Positions 7,545 to 16,809 of a stretch of DNA of 64,000 nt are shown one piece after another. Where the stretch lies: the NCBI GenBank assembly GCA_035531955.1, contig DATKRZ010000023.1, positions 1 to 64,000 of the forward strand. The letters run 5' to 3'. The stretch's first letter is position 1; the number at the start of each line of letters is the position of its first letter. Below the pieces are notes generated by a model. It had not been told where the DNA came from, did no database searches, and was given only the letters and a program-made list of their open reading frames with translations. Made by a program: the position numbers and the translations under genes. This DNA comes from Bog-756 sp035531955. GTDB lineage: Bacteria > Actinomycetota > Acidimicrobiia > Acidimicrobiales > RAAP-2.

Positions 7545-10160
7545 TCAGTTCCCGTCGAGGGCCCGACGGGCCTCGTCGAGGGCCCGGTCGATGCCGCTCG
7601 GATCCTTGCCGCCGGCCACCGCCATCTCCGGCGACCCCCCGCCGCCGCCGCCCACGAGGGGTGCAATCCGTTTGACCAGGTCCCCGGCGTGGAGGCGGGA
7701 CCCCTCGGCGCCCTCTCCGCCGTTGCGGTCGGCGGAGACTGCCAGCGCGGCCTTGTGGCCATCGGGGCTCCCCCCGAGGACGACCGCCCGGAGGCCGGCG
7801 CTGTTGCGGGCGTTCTGGGCCAGGTCCCGCAGGAGGTCGGGGGACAGCCCGTCCCGCCGGGCGACGACGACGCCTGCGGTGGCGGTGGCGGCCAGCGAGG
7901 AGGCCTCCGACCGGAGCTCCCGGCTCTGGGCCTGCTCCAGCGACTTCTCTGCCGCCCGTTGCCGCTCGAGGAGCCGGTCGATGGCTTCGGGCACGTACTC
8001 GGGCTCGGTGCGTAGAAGCGCGGCCGCCTCGGACAACAACCCCTCGCGGGCCAACATCCGGTCCAACGCACTCTCGCCGGTGACCGCCTCCATCCGTCGG
8101 ATGTTCGATCCGATGGAGGACTCCGACACGACGGTGATCGGGCCGATCATCCCCAGTGCGCCCACGTGGGTGCCACCGCAGAGCTCGATCGAGTGGGGAC
8201 CGGCCCGGACCACCCGCACCTGCTCGCCGTACTTGTCCTTGAAGAAGGCCAGCGCCCCCATCGCCTCGGCCTGGGCCCGGGTGGTCTCCTCCACGGTCAC
8301 CTCGGCGTCGGTCAGCACGTCGGCGTTGGCCATGGCGGCCACGGCCGCCAGCTCCTCGGGCGCCACGCCGCCGTGGTGGCTGAAGTCGAAGCGGAGGCGG
8401 TCCGGGGCGACCAGGGAGCCCTGCTGGCGGACGTGGTCCCCCAGCACCGCCCGCAAGGCGGCGTGGAGGAGGTGGGTGCCGGTGTGGTTCCGGCGAAGCG
8501 CGTCGCGCCGCACCCCGTCGATGGTGGCCAACGCGTCCTGGCCGGTGAACAGCTCGCCCGTCACCCGGGCCCGGTGTGAGGTGAGCCCGGGCAGCGCCGA
8601 CACGGTGTCATAGACGAGGGCGGTACCGGACTCGGTGACGATGGTGCCGGTGTCTCCGACCTGTCCGCCCCCCTCGGCGTAGAACGGGGTGCGGTCGAGG
8701 AAGACCTCGGCGTGTCCCGCATGGTCGGGGTCGAGGTCGGTGAGGACGGCGACGACGCGTGCCGGCGCCGAGTACCCGTCGGGTCGCTGGCCCACGAAGG
8801 CGGTCTGACCCTCGGTGTCCAACACTGAGCGGTAGGCCTGCTCGCCGGCCACCGCCTTGCCGGCCCGGGCCGCGGCCCGGGCCTGGGTGCGCTGACGGTC
8901 CATCTCCGCCTCGAAGCCCTCGAGGTCGACCGACACCCCGGCCTCCCCGGCGATCTCGACCGTGAGCTCGACGGGGAACCCGAAGGTGTCATGGAGGCGG
9001 AAGGCCACGTCCCCCGGGACCGACAGCGCACCCGAGGCCAGCTGCTCCTCCAGGATGGTCGTCCCCGTGGCCAAGGTGCGGAGAAAGCCCTCCTCCTCCC
9101 GGGCCACCACGTCGGTGATCAGGCGGTGCTGTTCGGCCATGGCCGGGTAGGCGCCACCCAGCACACCTACCGCGGCGGCAACCAACCGGGGGGTGACCGA
9201 GCCGTCGAACCCGAGTTGGCGGGACCGGCGCACCGCCCGGCGGATCAGCCGGCGGAGCACGTACCCGCGCCCCTCGTTGGCCGGCAGCACGCCGTCGGCC
9301 ACCAGCATGGACATGGCCCGACCGTGGTCGGCCAGGATCCGCAGCCCGATGTCCACTCGCTCGTCCACTCCATAGCTGTGGCCGGTGATCGACTGGGCCT
9401 CGTCGAGCATCGGGAGGAAGAGGTCGGTGGCGAAGATGGAGTCGACGTCCTGGAGCACCGGTAGGATCCGCTCGAGTCCCGCACCGGTGTCGATGCTGGG
9501 CCGGGGCAGATCGACCGTGGTGCCATCGGGTCGGCGGTCGAACTGCATGAAGACCAGGTTCCAGATCTCCACGAACCGCTCGGATCCACCGAAGGCGGGC
9601 CCTCCGTCCTCGCCATATCCGGGACCCTTGTCGAAGAATATCTCCGAGCTGGGCCCGCACGGCCCGGTGGGAAGCGGGTTCCAGAAATTGTCGTCGCCCA
9701 GACGCTGGATGCGACGGACCGGCAGGCCCACCGAATCGCGCCAGATCTCTTCGGCCTGGTCATCGCTCTCGTGCACGGTGATCCACAGGCGGTCGCCGTC
9801 GATGCCCAGTACTTCGGTGACCAGGTCCCAGGCGAACGGGATGGCGTCGGACTTGAAGTAGTCGCCGAAGCTGAAGTTGCCGAGCATCTCGAAGAACGTG
9901 CAATGGCGGAGGGTGGTACCCACGACGTCGATGTCCACGGTGCGAAAGCACTTCTGCACCGACGTCGCCCGGGGCCACGGCGGGACCTCATCACCGACGA
10001 AGAAGGGCTTGAAGGGCACCATGCCGGCGATGGTGAACAACACGGACGGGTCGTGGGGAACGAGGCTGGCTGAGGGCACGGCCACATGGCCCCGTTCCGT
10101 GAAGAAGCGGAGGAAGGTGGCGCGGAGGTCGGTGGCGTCCGGAGCAGGGCCGGGGCTCAC
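7545..10160 (-). CDS. alaS: Alanyl-tRNA synthetase
   Basis: This full-length class II AlaRS (871 residues) charges tRNA-Ala. The N-terminal catalytic core shows FLRFFTERGH, RCFRTVDIDVVGTTLRH-type class II motif 2 sequence and DTGAGLERI. The editing domain has RNHTGTHLLHAALR and the zinc-site ELCGGTHVGALG. The C-Ala end is glycine-rich (VGGGGGGSPEMAVAGG). The GTG start at 10160 overlaps the stop of the upstream small gene as GTGA. The order DUF948 - small membrane protein - alaS - ruvX - mltG resembles Streptomyces. Confidence 0.97.
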   Translation of the reverse strand: MSPGPAPDATDLRATFLRFFTERGHVAVPSASLVPHDPSVLFTIAGMVPFKPFFVGDEVPPWPRATSVQKCFRTVDIDVVGTTLRHCTFFEMLGNFSFGDYFKSDAIPFAWDLVTEVLGIDGDRLWITVHESDDQAEEIWRDSVGLPVRRIQRLGDDNFWNPLPTGPCGPSSEIFFDKGPGYGEDGGPAFGGSERFVEIWNLVFMQFDRRPDGTTVDLPRPSIDTGAGLERILPVLQDVDSIFATDLFLPMLDEAQSITGHSYGVDERVDIGLRILADHGRAMSMLVADGVLPANEGRGYVLRRLIRRAVRRSRQLGFDGSVTPRLVAAAVGVLGGAYPAMAEQHRLITDVVAREEEGFLRTLATGTTILEEQLASGALSVPGDVAFRLHDTFGFPVELTVEIAGEAGVSVDLEGFEAEMDRQRTQARAAARAGKAVAGEQAYRSVLDTEGQTAFVGQRPDGYSAPARVVAVLTDLDPDHAGHAEVFLDRTPFYAEGGGQVGDTGTIVTESGTALVYDTVSALPGLTSHRARVTGELFTGQDALATIDGVRRDALRRNHTGTHLLHAALRAVLGDHVRQQGSLVAPDRLRFDFSHHGGVAPEELAAVAAMANADVLTDAEVTVEETTRAQAEAMGALAFFKDKYGEQVRVVRAGPHSIELCGGTHVGALGMIGPITVVSESSIGSNIRRMEAVTGESALDRMLAREGLLSEAAALLRTEPEYVPEAIDRLLERQRAAEKSLEQAQSRELRSEASSLAATATAGVVVARRDGLSPDLLRDLAQNARNSAGLRAVVLGGSPDGHKAALAVSADRNGGEGAEGSRLHAGDLVKRIAPLVGGGGGGSPEMAVAGGKDPSGIDRALDEARRALDGN

Positions 10161-10555
10161 GACGGTCCTTGCCGGTGGCCCGGCTGGGATGCGGCGGTCC
10201 CCACGGAAACACCCTGTCCGACACCCGGGCCGACACCCTGTCCGACACCCTGTCCGACACCCGGGCCGACACCCGGTCCGACGTTCGATCCGTCACCCCG
10301 GGCCGCCAATTCGGCCCAGAGCTCCTCCTCGCGCCGCTGCTTCTCTTCCCGGCCACTGGTCACGGCCTCCCGGAGCCGGTCGGCGGCGCCCACGGCCACC
10401 TGTCGGGCCGACCGGCCGACCTCGGCCACCAGGGCGTCGGGCTGCAACCTGGCCGCGGCCTGGTGCACGGTCCGACGGACCCTTCGTTCCGCCCACAGTG
10501 AGGAGCCCGCACCGAGGGCAGCACCGGTCACCAACCAGAAGGTCCGTTTGGGCAT
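10157..10555 (-). CDS. Small membrane-anchored protein upstream of alaS (DUF6167-like position)
   Basis: This 132-residue protein has a hydrophobic N-terminus (FWLVTGAALGAGSSLW), a charged helical middle and a glycine/valine tail of VGPG and VGQG units. Streptomyces carries a small DUF6167 gene in the same place between DUF948 and alaS; this looks like the counterpart, but identity is weak and function is unknown. It starts 3 bases after the DUF948 stop and its own stop overlaps alaS, which fixes it as a real gene. Confidence 0.7.
   Translation of the reverse strand: MPKRTFWLVTGAALGAGSSLWAERRVRRTVHQAAARLQPDALVAEVGRSARQVAVGAADRLREAVTSGREEKQRREEELWAELAARGDGSNVGPGVGPGVGQGVGQGVGPGVGQGVSVGTAASQPGHRQGPS
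10196..10283 (-). repeat. 12-base tandem repeat encoding VG(P/Q)G units
   Basis: The plus strand shows repeated ccgacaccctgt and ccgacacccggg units, about seven copies. They encode alternating VGPG and VGQG at the C-terminus of the small protein just before alaS. Confidence 0.75.
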
Positions 10556-10558
10556 GGC

Positions 10559-11023
10559 CTACCGACCGCGGGTTCCACGGCCGGGGGAATCGACCCGCCT
10601 GATGGACCGTCGGCCCTCGGACTTCGACGCCGGATCCGACGCCGGGGCGAGCCGGCGGATCCCAGTGGCTGCACCGGCGCGCACGGCGAGCACCTTGACC
10701 ACGGGATTGGCGAAGGCCCGGTAGGCCAGCTTGGAGGCGGAGTCGACGGTGGCATGGACCGACTCGGTGGAGTCCAGGACCGCGCCCACCCGTTCCATCT
10801 CGGTTGCCGCCTGGTCCACCACACGGTGGGCGTCGGCCACCAGGGGGATGGTCCGGCGGGTGAGCTCCTCTGCCGTGCCGGCCAGCGCGCGGGTCTCCCG
10901 GCGCAGCGACCGGATGGCGACCAGCAGTCCGGCGACCGCCACGCAGCAGGCCACGCTGGCCACGAGCACGGCGATCTCCCCGGCGGACATGTCGAGGAAG
11001 CTTAGATCCTGGGAACCCTTCAT
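10559..11023 (-). CDS. DUF948-type membrane protein
   Basis: This 154-residue protein has one N-terminal membrane helix (EIAVLVASVACCVAVAGLLV) followed by a long amphipathic helical region of the kind seen in DUF948 proteins. The C-terminus is basic. Family function is unknown. The start ATG at 11023 is preceded too closely by a GAGGGGG run; the second ATG at 10990 is a possible alternative. It leads the small-protein/alaS/ruvX/mltG cluster. Confidence 0.75.
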   Translation of the reverse strand: MKGSQDLSFLDMSAGEIAVLVASVACCVAVAGLLVAIRSLRRETRALAGTAEELTRRTIPLVADAHRVVDQAATEMERVGAVLDSTESVHATVDSASKLAYRAFANPVVKVLAVRAGAATGIRRLAPASDPASKSEGRRSIRRVDSPGRGTRGR

Positions 11024-11092
11024 CCCCCTCGGCGGGCCCGGTCAGGCGGTCGGCGATCGGCGATCGTTCCGGTTCCGCACCGGCAACGGAGG

Positions 11093-13540
11093 TCAGGTAG
11101 AGGCCATGCCCACGATCGGTTTGTTCAATTCGATGGCCCCGGTGGAGCCGTAGAAGGCGGCGTCGCCGAAGGTGAAGATGCCGCCGTCGGCGGCCACGAG
11201 CCAGTAGCCGTGCCCACTCGGGGTGGCGGCCATGCCCACGATCGGCTGGTTCAGCCTGATGGCCCCGGTGGAGCCGTAGAAGGCGGCGTCGCCGAAGGTG
11301 AAGATGCCGCCGTCGCTGGCCACGAGCCAGTAGCCGCGGTCGTCGGCGGTCGGCGCCATCCCCACCACCGGCTTGTTCAGGGGGGTCCCGCCGGTTGAGC
11401 CTGCGAACCCTGCGTGCCCGAAGGTGAAGATGCCGCCATCGGATGCCTCCAGCCAGTAGCCGGGGAGAACGTAGGCATAGCGGTCAGCCGCGACGGCACG
11501 ACTGGTCCCACCCGGATCGGAGACCGTGACATCCACCACCGTTCCGCCAGCCGGACCCGGTGGCACCCGGACCACCAGGGAGTCCGGCGAGGTGACCGAG
11601 AAGGACGAGGCCGGGATGTCGCCGAACCTGACCGACGTCGTTGCGGAGAAGTTCGCCCCGGTCACCGTGACCGTGTTCCCCCCGACCGGCGCGCCCTTGG
11701 TCGGCCGGACGGCGGTGACCACCGGGCAATTCGGGGGCGAGGCCAGGTCACCGGCCAGCCTGGCCGCCACCGGGGAACCCCATCCGCTGGCCAGGTCGTA
11801 GTTCGGCGTGGCCGGATAGCGCCCGGCTCCGGCCTGCAGGAACGAGTTGTCGCCGACGGTCACGTCGTTGAACGGCGACACGGCACAGGAGCCGGCTCCG
11901 TACAGGGTGGGGTTCATGAGCCCGGCCGGCGAGCCCAGTCCCTGGTCGATCACCGCGGTCATCGCCCCCCACAGCGGCGAGGCCGCGCTGGTGCCGCCCG
12001 CCACCCTCCACTGGCCGTTGAACAGTACGGCGTAGCCGCGGGCGGGATCGGACGAGGCCGAGACGTCGGGCACCTCCCGGCAGCTCGTCCGGCCCAGCGC
12101 ACTGCAGTTCGAGACGGCGGTGCCGGCCCCGACCCCCGGCCCGATCTGCCAGGTCGGCATGGCAAAGTCGGACGACACCCCTCCCCCGCCCGATCCGAAG
12201 AGGTCGTTCCACACCGTCTCGGCGGGAGCCGGCCCGGGGGAGAGGAGGGAGGTCCCCCCGACCCCGGTCACGCCAGGCTGGTCGGCGGGGTCGTCGACGG
12301 TAATCGTGGGGTCGGCATCGGCGCCGGGAACGTAGCAGTCACTCGAGCCGGAGTCTCCCGACGCGGCCACCACCGTCTGGCCTTGCACCGCGGCCTCGTC
12401 GAAGAGCAGGGTCTCGACCGCCTGCACCCCGGGTTGGGCGGCCATCTGCGGCTCGCACAGGCCCCAGCTCGTCGAGATCACCTTGGCCACATCGTCGGTC
12501 ACCATCCGGGAGTAGGTGTCGATGGGCCCGCTTCCGGTCTGGGGACCGGAGTAGACCCGGATCGAGGCGCCCGGGGCCAGCCCGGCCGCATCCTCGATGT
12601 CCAGTGCCGCCTCCCCTTGCTGGCCACCCACCGCCCCCCCGTCGACCGGCACGTCGGTCACGCTGTTCGAGAGGCCGTAGCAGGCCTGGTAGGCGCTGAT
12701 GTCGCTCTGGTTGTACGGTTCGAGCTCGTAGAGGCCCACCGTCTGGCCCGCGCCCATCAGACCCCTGGTGTAGAGGGTGTTCAACCCGTAGGCGGCCGAC
12801 AGCTGATCGGCCGTGTAGCCGCCGGTCTGGGAGGCCTGGGAGCAGGGCACGGGGCCAGCGTGGGGCACCGACGCCCGGGGGCCGGGGACCGGGGACCGAC
12901 CCGGTTCGAGCACGATCTGGGGTTGGGCCTGGGCCACCGTGCTCAGGCCGATCACCCCGGCCAGGGAGGGGGCCAGCGCCGCCGGCACGGCCGGCGCCTC
13001 CTCGGACAGACGCGCCACTCGGCCGCTCGGGAGCCTGGTGTCCACCAGCGACACGTCGAGGGCGCGGGCCACCTGACCGGCCGTCCCGGTCACCGGCACC
13101 AACAGGCCGTCGGGCGAGACGGGTCCCACGTGCAGGTCGCTCGAGGCCAGCCACGCCCGCACGGCCCCGACGACCGCCGCGGTCGGCCCGAACAACGAGG
13201 CGAACCGGCCCGCGGCCAGGAACCGGTGGTACTGCGGAGAGCCCGGCGTCGAAAGCGCATCGACGAACGCGCTCAGTGCCGCCGGATCGCGGGGTTCGAG
13301 GGCCACGTCGGCGGTCACCTCCGCCCTGGGGTCGGTGGGACCGGTGATCGAGGCACCCTGGGGCACCCTCGGTGCCCCGCCGGCCAGTCGCACCGAGGGC
13401 GCGGTCGGTCCGGAGGGTCCGGCCGGCCCGGTTGCGGCCTCAGCGCCCTCCGGAACGGCCAGGGCGGCGACCATCAGGGCCACGGTGGCCAGGGAAGCGG
13501 CGATCACGGCCAGGGGCGGCCCCGTTCGCTCCCTCGTCAT
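11093..13540 (-). CDS. Secreted S53 family (sedolisin/kumamolisin-like) protease with IPT domain and GYWLV repeats
   Basis: This 815-residue secreted protease has a signal peptide (about residues 1-36), a pro-kumamolisin domain (about 50-205) and an S53 catalytic domain (about 235-600). Catalytic residues can be placed: E310 and D314 in GEAALDIED, oxyanion D396 in VVAASGDSGSSDC and nucleophile S518 in GGTSAASPLWG. The calcium site looks intact (FNDVTVGDN, YDLASGWGSP). An IPT/TIG domain follows (about 605-690), then three 42-residue GYWLV repeats to the end. S53 enzymes usually work at acid pH after self-removal of the prodomain. The gene begins 15 bases after rarA inside a housekeeping run where I do not expect a protease, so it is probably an insertion. 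Confidence 0.93.
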   Translation of the reverse strand: MTRERTGPPLAVIAASLATVALMVAALAVPEGAEAATGPAGPSGPTAPSVRLAGGAPRVPQGASITGPTDPRAEVTADVALEPRDPAALSAFVDALSTPGSPQYHRFLAAGRFASLFGPTAAVVGAVRAWLASSDLHVGPVSPDGLLVPVTGTAGQVARALDVSLVDTRLPSGRVARLSEEAPAVPAALAPSLAGVIGLSTVAQAQPQIVLEPGRSPVPGPRASVPHAGPVPCSQASQTGGYTADQLSAAYGLNTLYTRGLMGAGQTVGLYELEPYNQSDISAYQACYGLSNSVTDVPVDGGAVGGQQGEAALDIEDAAGLAPGASIRVYSGPQTGSGPIDTYSRMVTDDVAKVISTSWGLCEPQMAAQPGVQAVETLLFDEAAVQGQTVVAASGDSGSSDCYVPGADADPTITVDDPADQPGVTGVGGTSLLSPGPAPAETVWNDLFGSGGGGVSSDFAMPTWQIGPGVGAGTAVSNCSALGRTSCREVPDVSASSDPARGYAVLFNGQWRVAGGTSAASPLWGAMTAVIDQGLGSPAGLMNPTLYGAGSCAVSPFNDVTVGDNSFLQAGAGRYPATPNYDLASGWGSPVAARLAGDLASPPNCPVVTAVRPTKGAPVGGNTVTVTGANFSATTSVRFGDIPASSFSVTSPDSLVVRVPPGPAGGTVVDVTVSDPGGTSRAVAADRYAYVLPGYWLEASDGGIFTFGHAGFAGSTGGTPLNKPVVGMAPTADDRGYWLVASDGGIFTFGDAAFYGSTGAIRLNQPIVGMAATPSGHGYWLVAADGGIFTFGDAAFYGSTGAIELNKPIVGMAST
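11096..11461 (-). repeat. Three 42-residue GYWLV/GDAAFYGSTG repeats at the C-terminus of the S53 protease
   Basis: Each 126-base unit encodes GYWLVASDGGIF, then TFGDAAFYGSTG, then LNKPIVGMA. The three copies are about residues 694-735, 736-777 and 778-815. The last one ends the protein at PIVGMAST. The same unit ends the unrelated protein at 41979-43439. Confidence 0.9.
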
Positions 13541-13555
13541 GGGCGCCAGTCTGGC

Positions 13556-14887
13556 TCAAATCCGGCCCGGCGGCTCGTCGCCGCCGTCGGGCTCCGCCGG
13601 GCCTTCGGGCCGCCGACGGCGCAGGCGTTCGGCCACCGCCGCCTCGTGACCCTCGCTCCCGGGCTCGTAGTACCGGTGGTCCTGCAGCTCGGTGGGGCGG
13701 TACTGCTGTTCGACCCAGGCCCCGGGATGGTCGTGGGGGTAGTCATAGCCCTCGCCGTGGCCGATCGACCCGGCACTCCGATAGTGAGCGTCGCGCAGGT
13801 GGGCCGGCACCTCGCCCCGGGGCCCTTCCCGGACGTCGCGCTGGGCCCGCCCGAGCGCCACCGTCACCCGGTTCGACTTCGGGGCGCAGGCCAGGTGGAC
13901 CACCGCCTGGGCCAGATTGAGCTGGGCCTCCGGCAGGCCCACGAATTCGACGGCCCGGGCCGCGGCATCTGCCACCACAAGGGCCAGCGGGTCGGCCTCA
14001 CCGACGTCCTCGCTGGCCAGGATGACGAGCCGACGGGCGATGAAGCGGGCGTCCTCACCCGACTCGAGCATTCGGGCCAGCCAGTAGAGGGCGGCGTCCG
14101 GGTCGGAGCCCCGCAGCGACTTGATGAAGGCACTCACCTGGTCGTAGTGGTCGTCCTCGCCGTAGTGGTGCAGCCGCGAGTGGCGGGCCCGTTCCACGTC
14201 CACCAGGGTCACCGGCCCCGACCCGGCCAGGGCCACCGCCACCTCCAAGGTGGTCAGTGCCGCCCGCGCATCGCCGTCGGCCAGGCCGACCAGCGCCGAG
14301 ACGGCCTCGGGCTCGGCCGGCGCTCCCTCGGCGTCGAGGCCCCGGCAGACGACCACCTCCAGCTCCTCGAGGGTGAGGGGCTCGAGGCGCCAGAGTGTGG
14401 ACCGGGAGAGCAGCGGCGCATTGACTTCGAAGAACGGGTTCTCGGTGGTGGCGCCGATGAGCACCAGCAGCCCCTCTTCCACCGACGGAAGGAGGGCGTC
14501 CTGCTGGGTGCGATTGAACCGGTGGACCTCGTCCAGGAAGAGGATGGTGCCCCGACCCTGCTCCCCGAGCAGCCGGCGGGCGCTCTCGACCACCTCGCGC
14601 ACGTCCTTCACCCCGGCGCTCACCGCCGAGAGGGGGACGAAGTGCTTGGCCGTGGCCGCGGCCACGACCGAGGCCAGCGTGGTCTTTCCCGTGCCCGGAG
14701 GTCCCCACAGGATGGCCGAGGTCAGCCGATCGGACTCGATCAGGGCCCGGAGGGGGGCACCCGGCCCGACCAGGTGTTGCTGGCCGACGATCTCGTCCAG
14801 GGTGCGGGGCCGCAGACGCGCGGCCAGCGGCGCCCGGGCGGCGATCCGCTCCTCGGCCGCCCCGGAGAACAGATCGTCACCGGACAT
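13556..14887 (-). CDS. rarA: Replication-associated recombination protein A (RarA/MgsA), AAA+ ATPase
   Basis: RarA (443 residues) is a clamp-loader-like AAA+ ATPase that acts at stalled replication forks. Motifs are RPRTLDEIVGQQHLVGP, Walker A WGPPGTGKTTLA, Walker B ILFLDEVHRFN, sensor 1 GATTENP and a tetramerisation-type C-terminus (HLRDAHYRSAGSIGHGEGYDYP is represented by residues about 370-390). It starts 12 bases after aspS. Confidence 0.95.
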   Translation of the reverse strand: MSGDDLFSGAAEERIAARAPLAARLRPRTLDEIVGQQHLVGPGAPLRALIESDRLTSAILWGPPGTGKTTLASVVAAATAKHFVPLSAVSAGVKDVREVVESARRLLGEQGRGTILFLDEVHRFNRTQQDALLPSVEEGLLVLIGATTENPFFEVNAPLLSRSTLWRLEPLTLEELEVVVCRGLDAEGAPAEPEAVSALVGLADGDARAALTTLEVAVALAGSGPVTLVDVERARHSRLHHYGEDDHYDQVSAFIKSLRGSDPDAALYWLARMLESGEDARFIARRLVILASEDVGEADPLALVVADAAARAVEFVGLPEAQLNLAQAVVHLACAPKSNRVTVALGRAQRDVREGPRGEVPAHLRDAHYRSAGSIGHGEGYDYPHDHPGAWVEQQYRPTELQDHRYYEPGSEGHEAAVAERLRRRRPEGPAEPDGGDEPPGRI

Positions 14888-14899
14888 CGGGAACCGGGC

Positions 14900-16681
14900 T
14901 CAGTCCTCGGTGGGCACGGCCCGGAGGCCGAGGGCGGCGAGCACACCCGGTGCCAGTGGCTTGGGCGCCCCGGTCATCGGGTCCGCGCCCGATTGGGTCT
15001 TCGGGAAGGCGATCACCTCGCGGATGCTGTCCTCCCCGGCGAAGATGGCCACCAGCCGGTCGATGCCCACCGCAAACCCGGCGTGGGGCGGCGCCCCGAA
15101 GCGGAAGGCCCCGAGGAGGAACCCGAATCGTGACTGCGCCTCCTCCTCCCCGATGCCGAGCACGGCGAACACCCGGGTCTGGATGTCCCCGCGGTGGATC
15201 CTCACGCTGCCCGATCCGAGCTCCCACCCGTTGAGCACCAGGTCGTAGGCCTGGGAACGCACCGAGGAGGGGTCGGACTCCAGACGGTCCAGGTCTTCGG
15301 GGTGGGGCATGGTGAAGGGGTGGTGGGCCGGCGCCGGGTGTCCGGCCTCGTCCGTCCCGTCGAACATGGGGAAATCCACCACCCACAGGTACCGGTACGG
15401 ACCTTCGCTGACGGGCCGACCCCCGAGGTCGACGCGGAGCTGCCCGAGCACCTCGCAGGCCCGACGGTGCTCGTCGGCCACCACCAGGATGAGGTCGCCG
15501 GCCGAGGCGCGGGTGGCCGACAGCAGCCCCGCCCGTTCCTCGTCGGAGAGGAAACGGTCGAGGGGGGAGTCGAGGGTGAGTGGCCGTCCGCCGGCCGAGT
15601 CGTCCCCTCCGCCCTCAGACACCCGGAACCAGGCCAGACCCTTGGCGCCGAGTGCCTTGGCCCGGTCGGTGAGGCCGTCCAGCCGGGAGCGGGTCATGGA
15701 CGAGCCATCGCCGGCCACGATGGCTTTCACGCACGGGGCGCCGAACGCCCTGACCTCGGTGCCGACAAAGGCCGCGGACAGGTCGATCAGTTCCATTCCA
15801 AAGCGCACGTCGGGCTTGTCGGTTCCGTAGCGGTCGAGTGCTTCGGCCCAGGTCATCCGTGGGATCTCCGGCGGGCGCTCCCCGGTCACCGTCTCGGCGA
15901 CGTCGAGCACGGCCTCCGACACCGCGTCGAGCACGTCCTCCTGGCCGGCGAAGGACGCCTCGAGGTCCAGCTGGGTGAACTCGAACTGTCGGTCGACGCG
16001 GAGGTCCTCATCGCGGAGGCACCGGGCGATCTGGTAGTACCGGTCGAGGCCACCCACCATTAGGAGCTGCTTGGCCAGCTGCGGACTCTGGGGCAGGACG
16101 TAGCCGGAACCGTGGCTCAGCCGGCTGGGGACCACGAACTCGCGGGCACCCTCGGGGGTCGGTGACCAGAGCAGGGGTGTCTCCACCTCGACGAAGCCCT
16201 GACGGTCCATGGCCGCCCGCAGGGCGCCGTTCACCGCGGCCCGGGTGCGAAGGTTGGCCTGCATGCGGGGACGGCGCAGGTCGACATAGCGGTGCCGCAA
16301 GCGGGTCACCTCGTCGACCTCCGCCCGGTCGTCCACCGGGAATGGCGGCGGCTCGGCGGGATTGAGCACGGTTACCGTGCAATCTCCCAACTCGACAGCT
16401 CCGGTGGCAATCTCGGCGTTGACGGTCCCGTCGGGACGGGGTCGGACAACACCCTCCACCGCCACCACGAACTCGCTGCGGACATCGACCGTGCCCGGGA
16501 TGACGCACTGGACGATGCCGGTGTGGTCGCGCAGGTCGACGAAGGCCAGGTGCTCACCGTGCTCCCGTCTCTTGGCCACCCAGCCGCACACGGTGACCGT
16601 GGTCCCTACGTCCCCGCTGCGAAGCGTCCCGCACAGCCGGGTACGCATCGCTGTGGATTCGGCCGGTGGATGGATGGTCAC
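14900..16681 (-). CDS. aspS: Aspartyl-tRNA synthetase (possibly non-discriminating)
   Basis: This bacterial-type AspRS (593 residues) has an N-terminal OB fold (VTVCGWVAKRREHG, FVDLRDHTGIVQCV), class II motifs (RYYQIARCLRDEDLR, the flipping-loop region SPQLAKQLLM), a GAD insertion and the C-terminal motif GIDRLVAI. The GTG at 16681 is preferred because AAAGGA lies 7 bases upstream; the internal ATG at 16648 matches the usual family start but has no ribosome site. A His in KRREHGEHL sits where non-discriminating AspRS enzymes carry His, so it may also charge tRNA-Asn for GatCAB. No asnS or gat genes are visible here. Confidence 0.95.
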   Translation of the reverse strand: MTIHPPAESTAMRTRLCGTLRSGDVGTTVTVCGWVAKRREHGEHLAFVDLRDHTGIVQCVIPGTVDVRSEFVVAVEGVVRPRPDGTVNAEIATGAVELGDCTVTVLNPAEPPPFPVDDRAEVDEVTRLRHRYVDLRRPRMQANLRTRAAVNGALRAAMDRQGFVEVETPLLWSPTPEGAREFVVPSRLSHGSGYVLPQSPQLAKQLLMVGGLDRYYQIARCLRDEDLRVDRQFEFTQLDLEASFAGQEDVLDAVSEAVLDVAETVTGERPPEIPRMTWAEALDRYGTDKPDVRFGMELIDLSAAFVGTEVRAFGAPCVKAIVAGDGSSMTRSRLDGLTDRAKALGAKGLAWFRVSEGGGDDSAGGRPLTLDSPLDRFLSDEERAGLLSATRASAGDLILVVADEHRRACEVLGQLRVDLGGRPVSEGPYRYLWVVDFPMFDGTDEAGHPAPAHHPFTMPHPEDLDRLESDPSSVRSQAYDLVLNGWELGSGSVRIHRGDIQTRVFAVLGIGEEEAQSRFGFLLGAFRFGAPPHAGFAVGIDRLVAIFAGEDSIREVIAFPKTQSGADPMTGAPKPLAPGVLAALGLRAVPTED

Positions 16682-16701
16682 GAATGGTCCTTTCTGGTGT
16701 C

Positions 16702-16770
16702 GGCCCCGACGTCGGCTCGAGGCCCCGACGTCGGCTCGAGGTTTCGGCTCGAGGTCGGCTCTAAGGTCGG
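16702..16770. repeat. Degenerate tandem repeat in the hisS-aspS gap
   Basis: Two perfect 19-base copies of ggccccgacgtcggctcga (16702-16720 and 16721-16739) are followed by shortened copies. Each contains a small palindrome around gacgtc. A second short duplication, ggctgcctacc, follows at about 16786-16808. There is no gene in this 128-base gap. Confidence 0.75.
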
Positions 16771-16809
16771 CCCGGCGGCGGGACCGGCTGCCTACCGGCT
16801 GCCTACCGG

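Noticed and set aside
10199..10280. CRISPR array, suggested by regular short repeats
   Set aside because: Units are 12 bases with no spacers and lie in frame inside a coding sequence.
11414..15133. Very long plus-strand open frame opposite the S53, rarA and aspS genes
   Set aside because: It is antisense to three clearly recognisable genes and is rich in Gly, Arg, His and Pro, as expected from the complement of GC-rich coding DNA.
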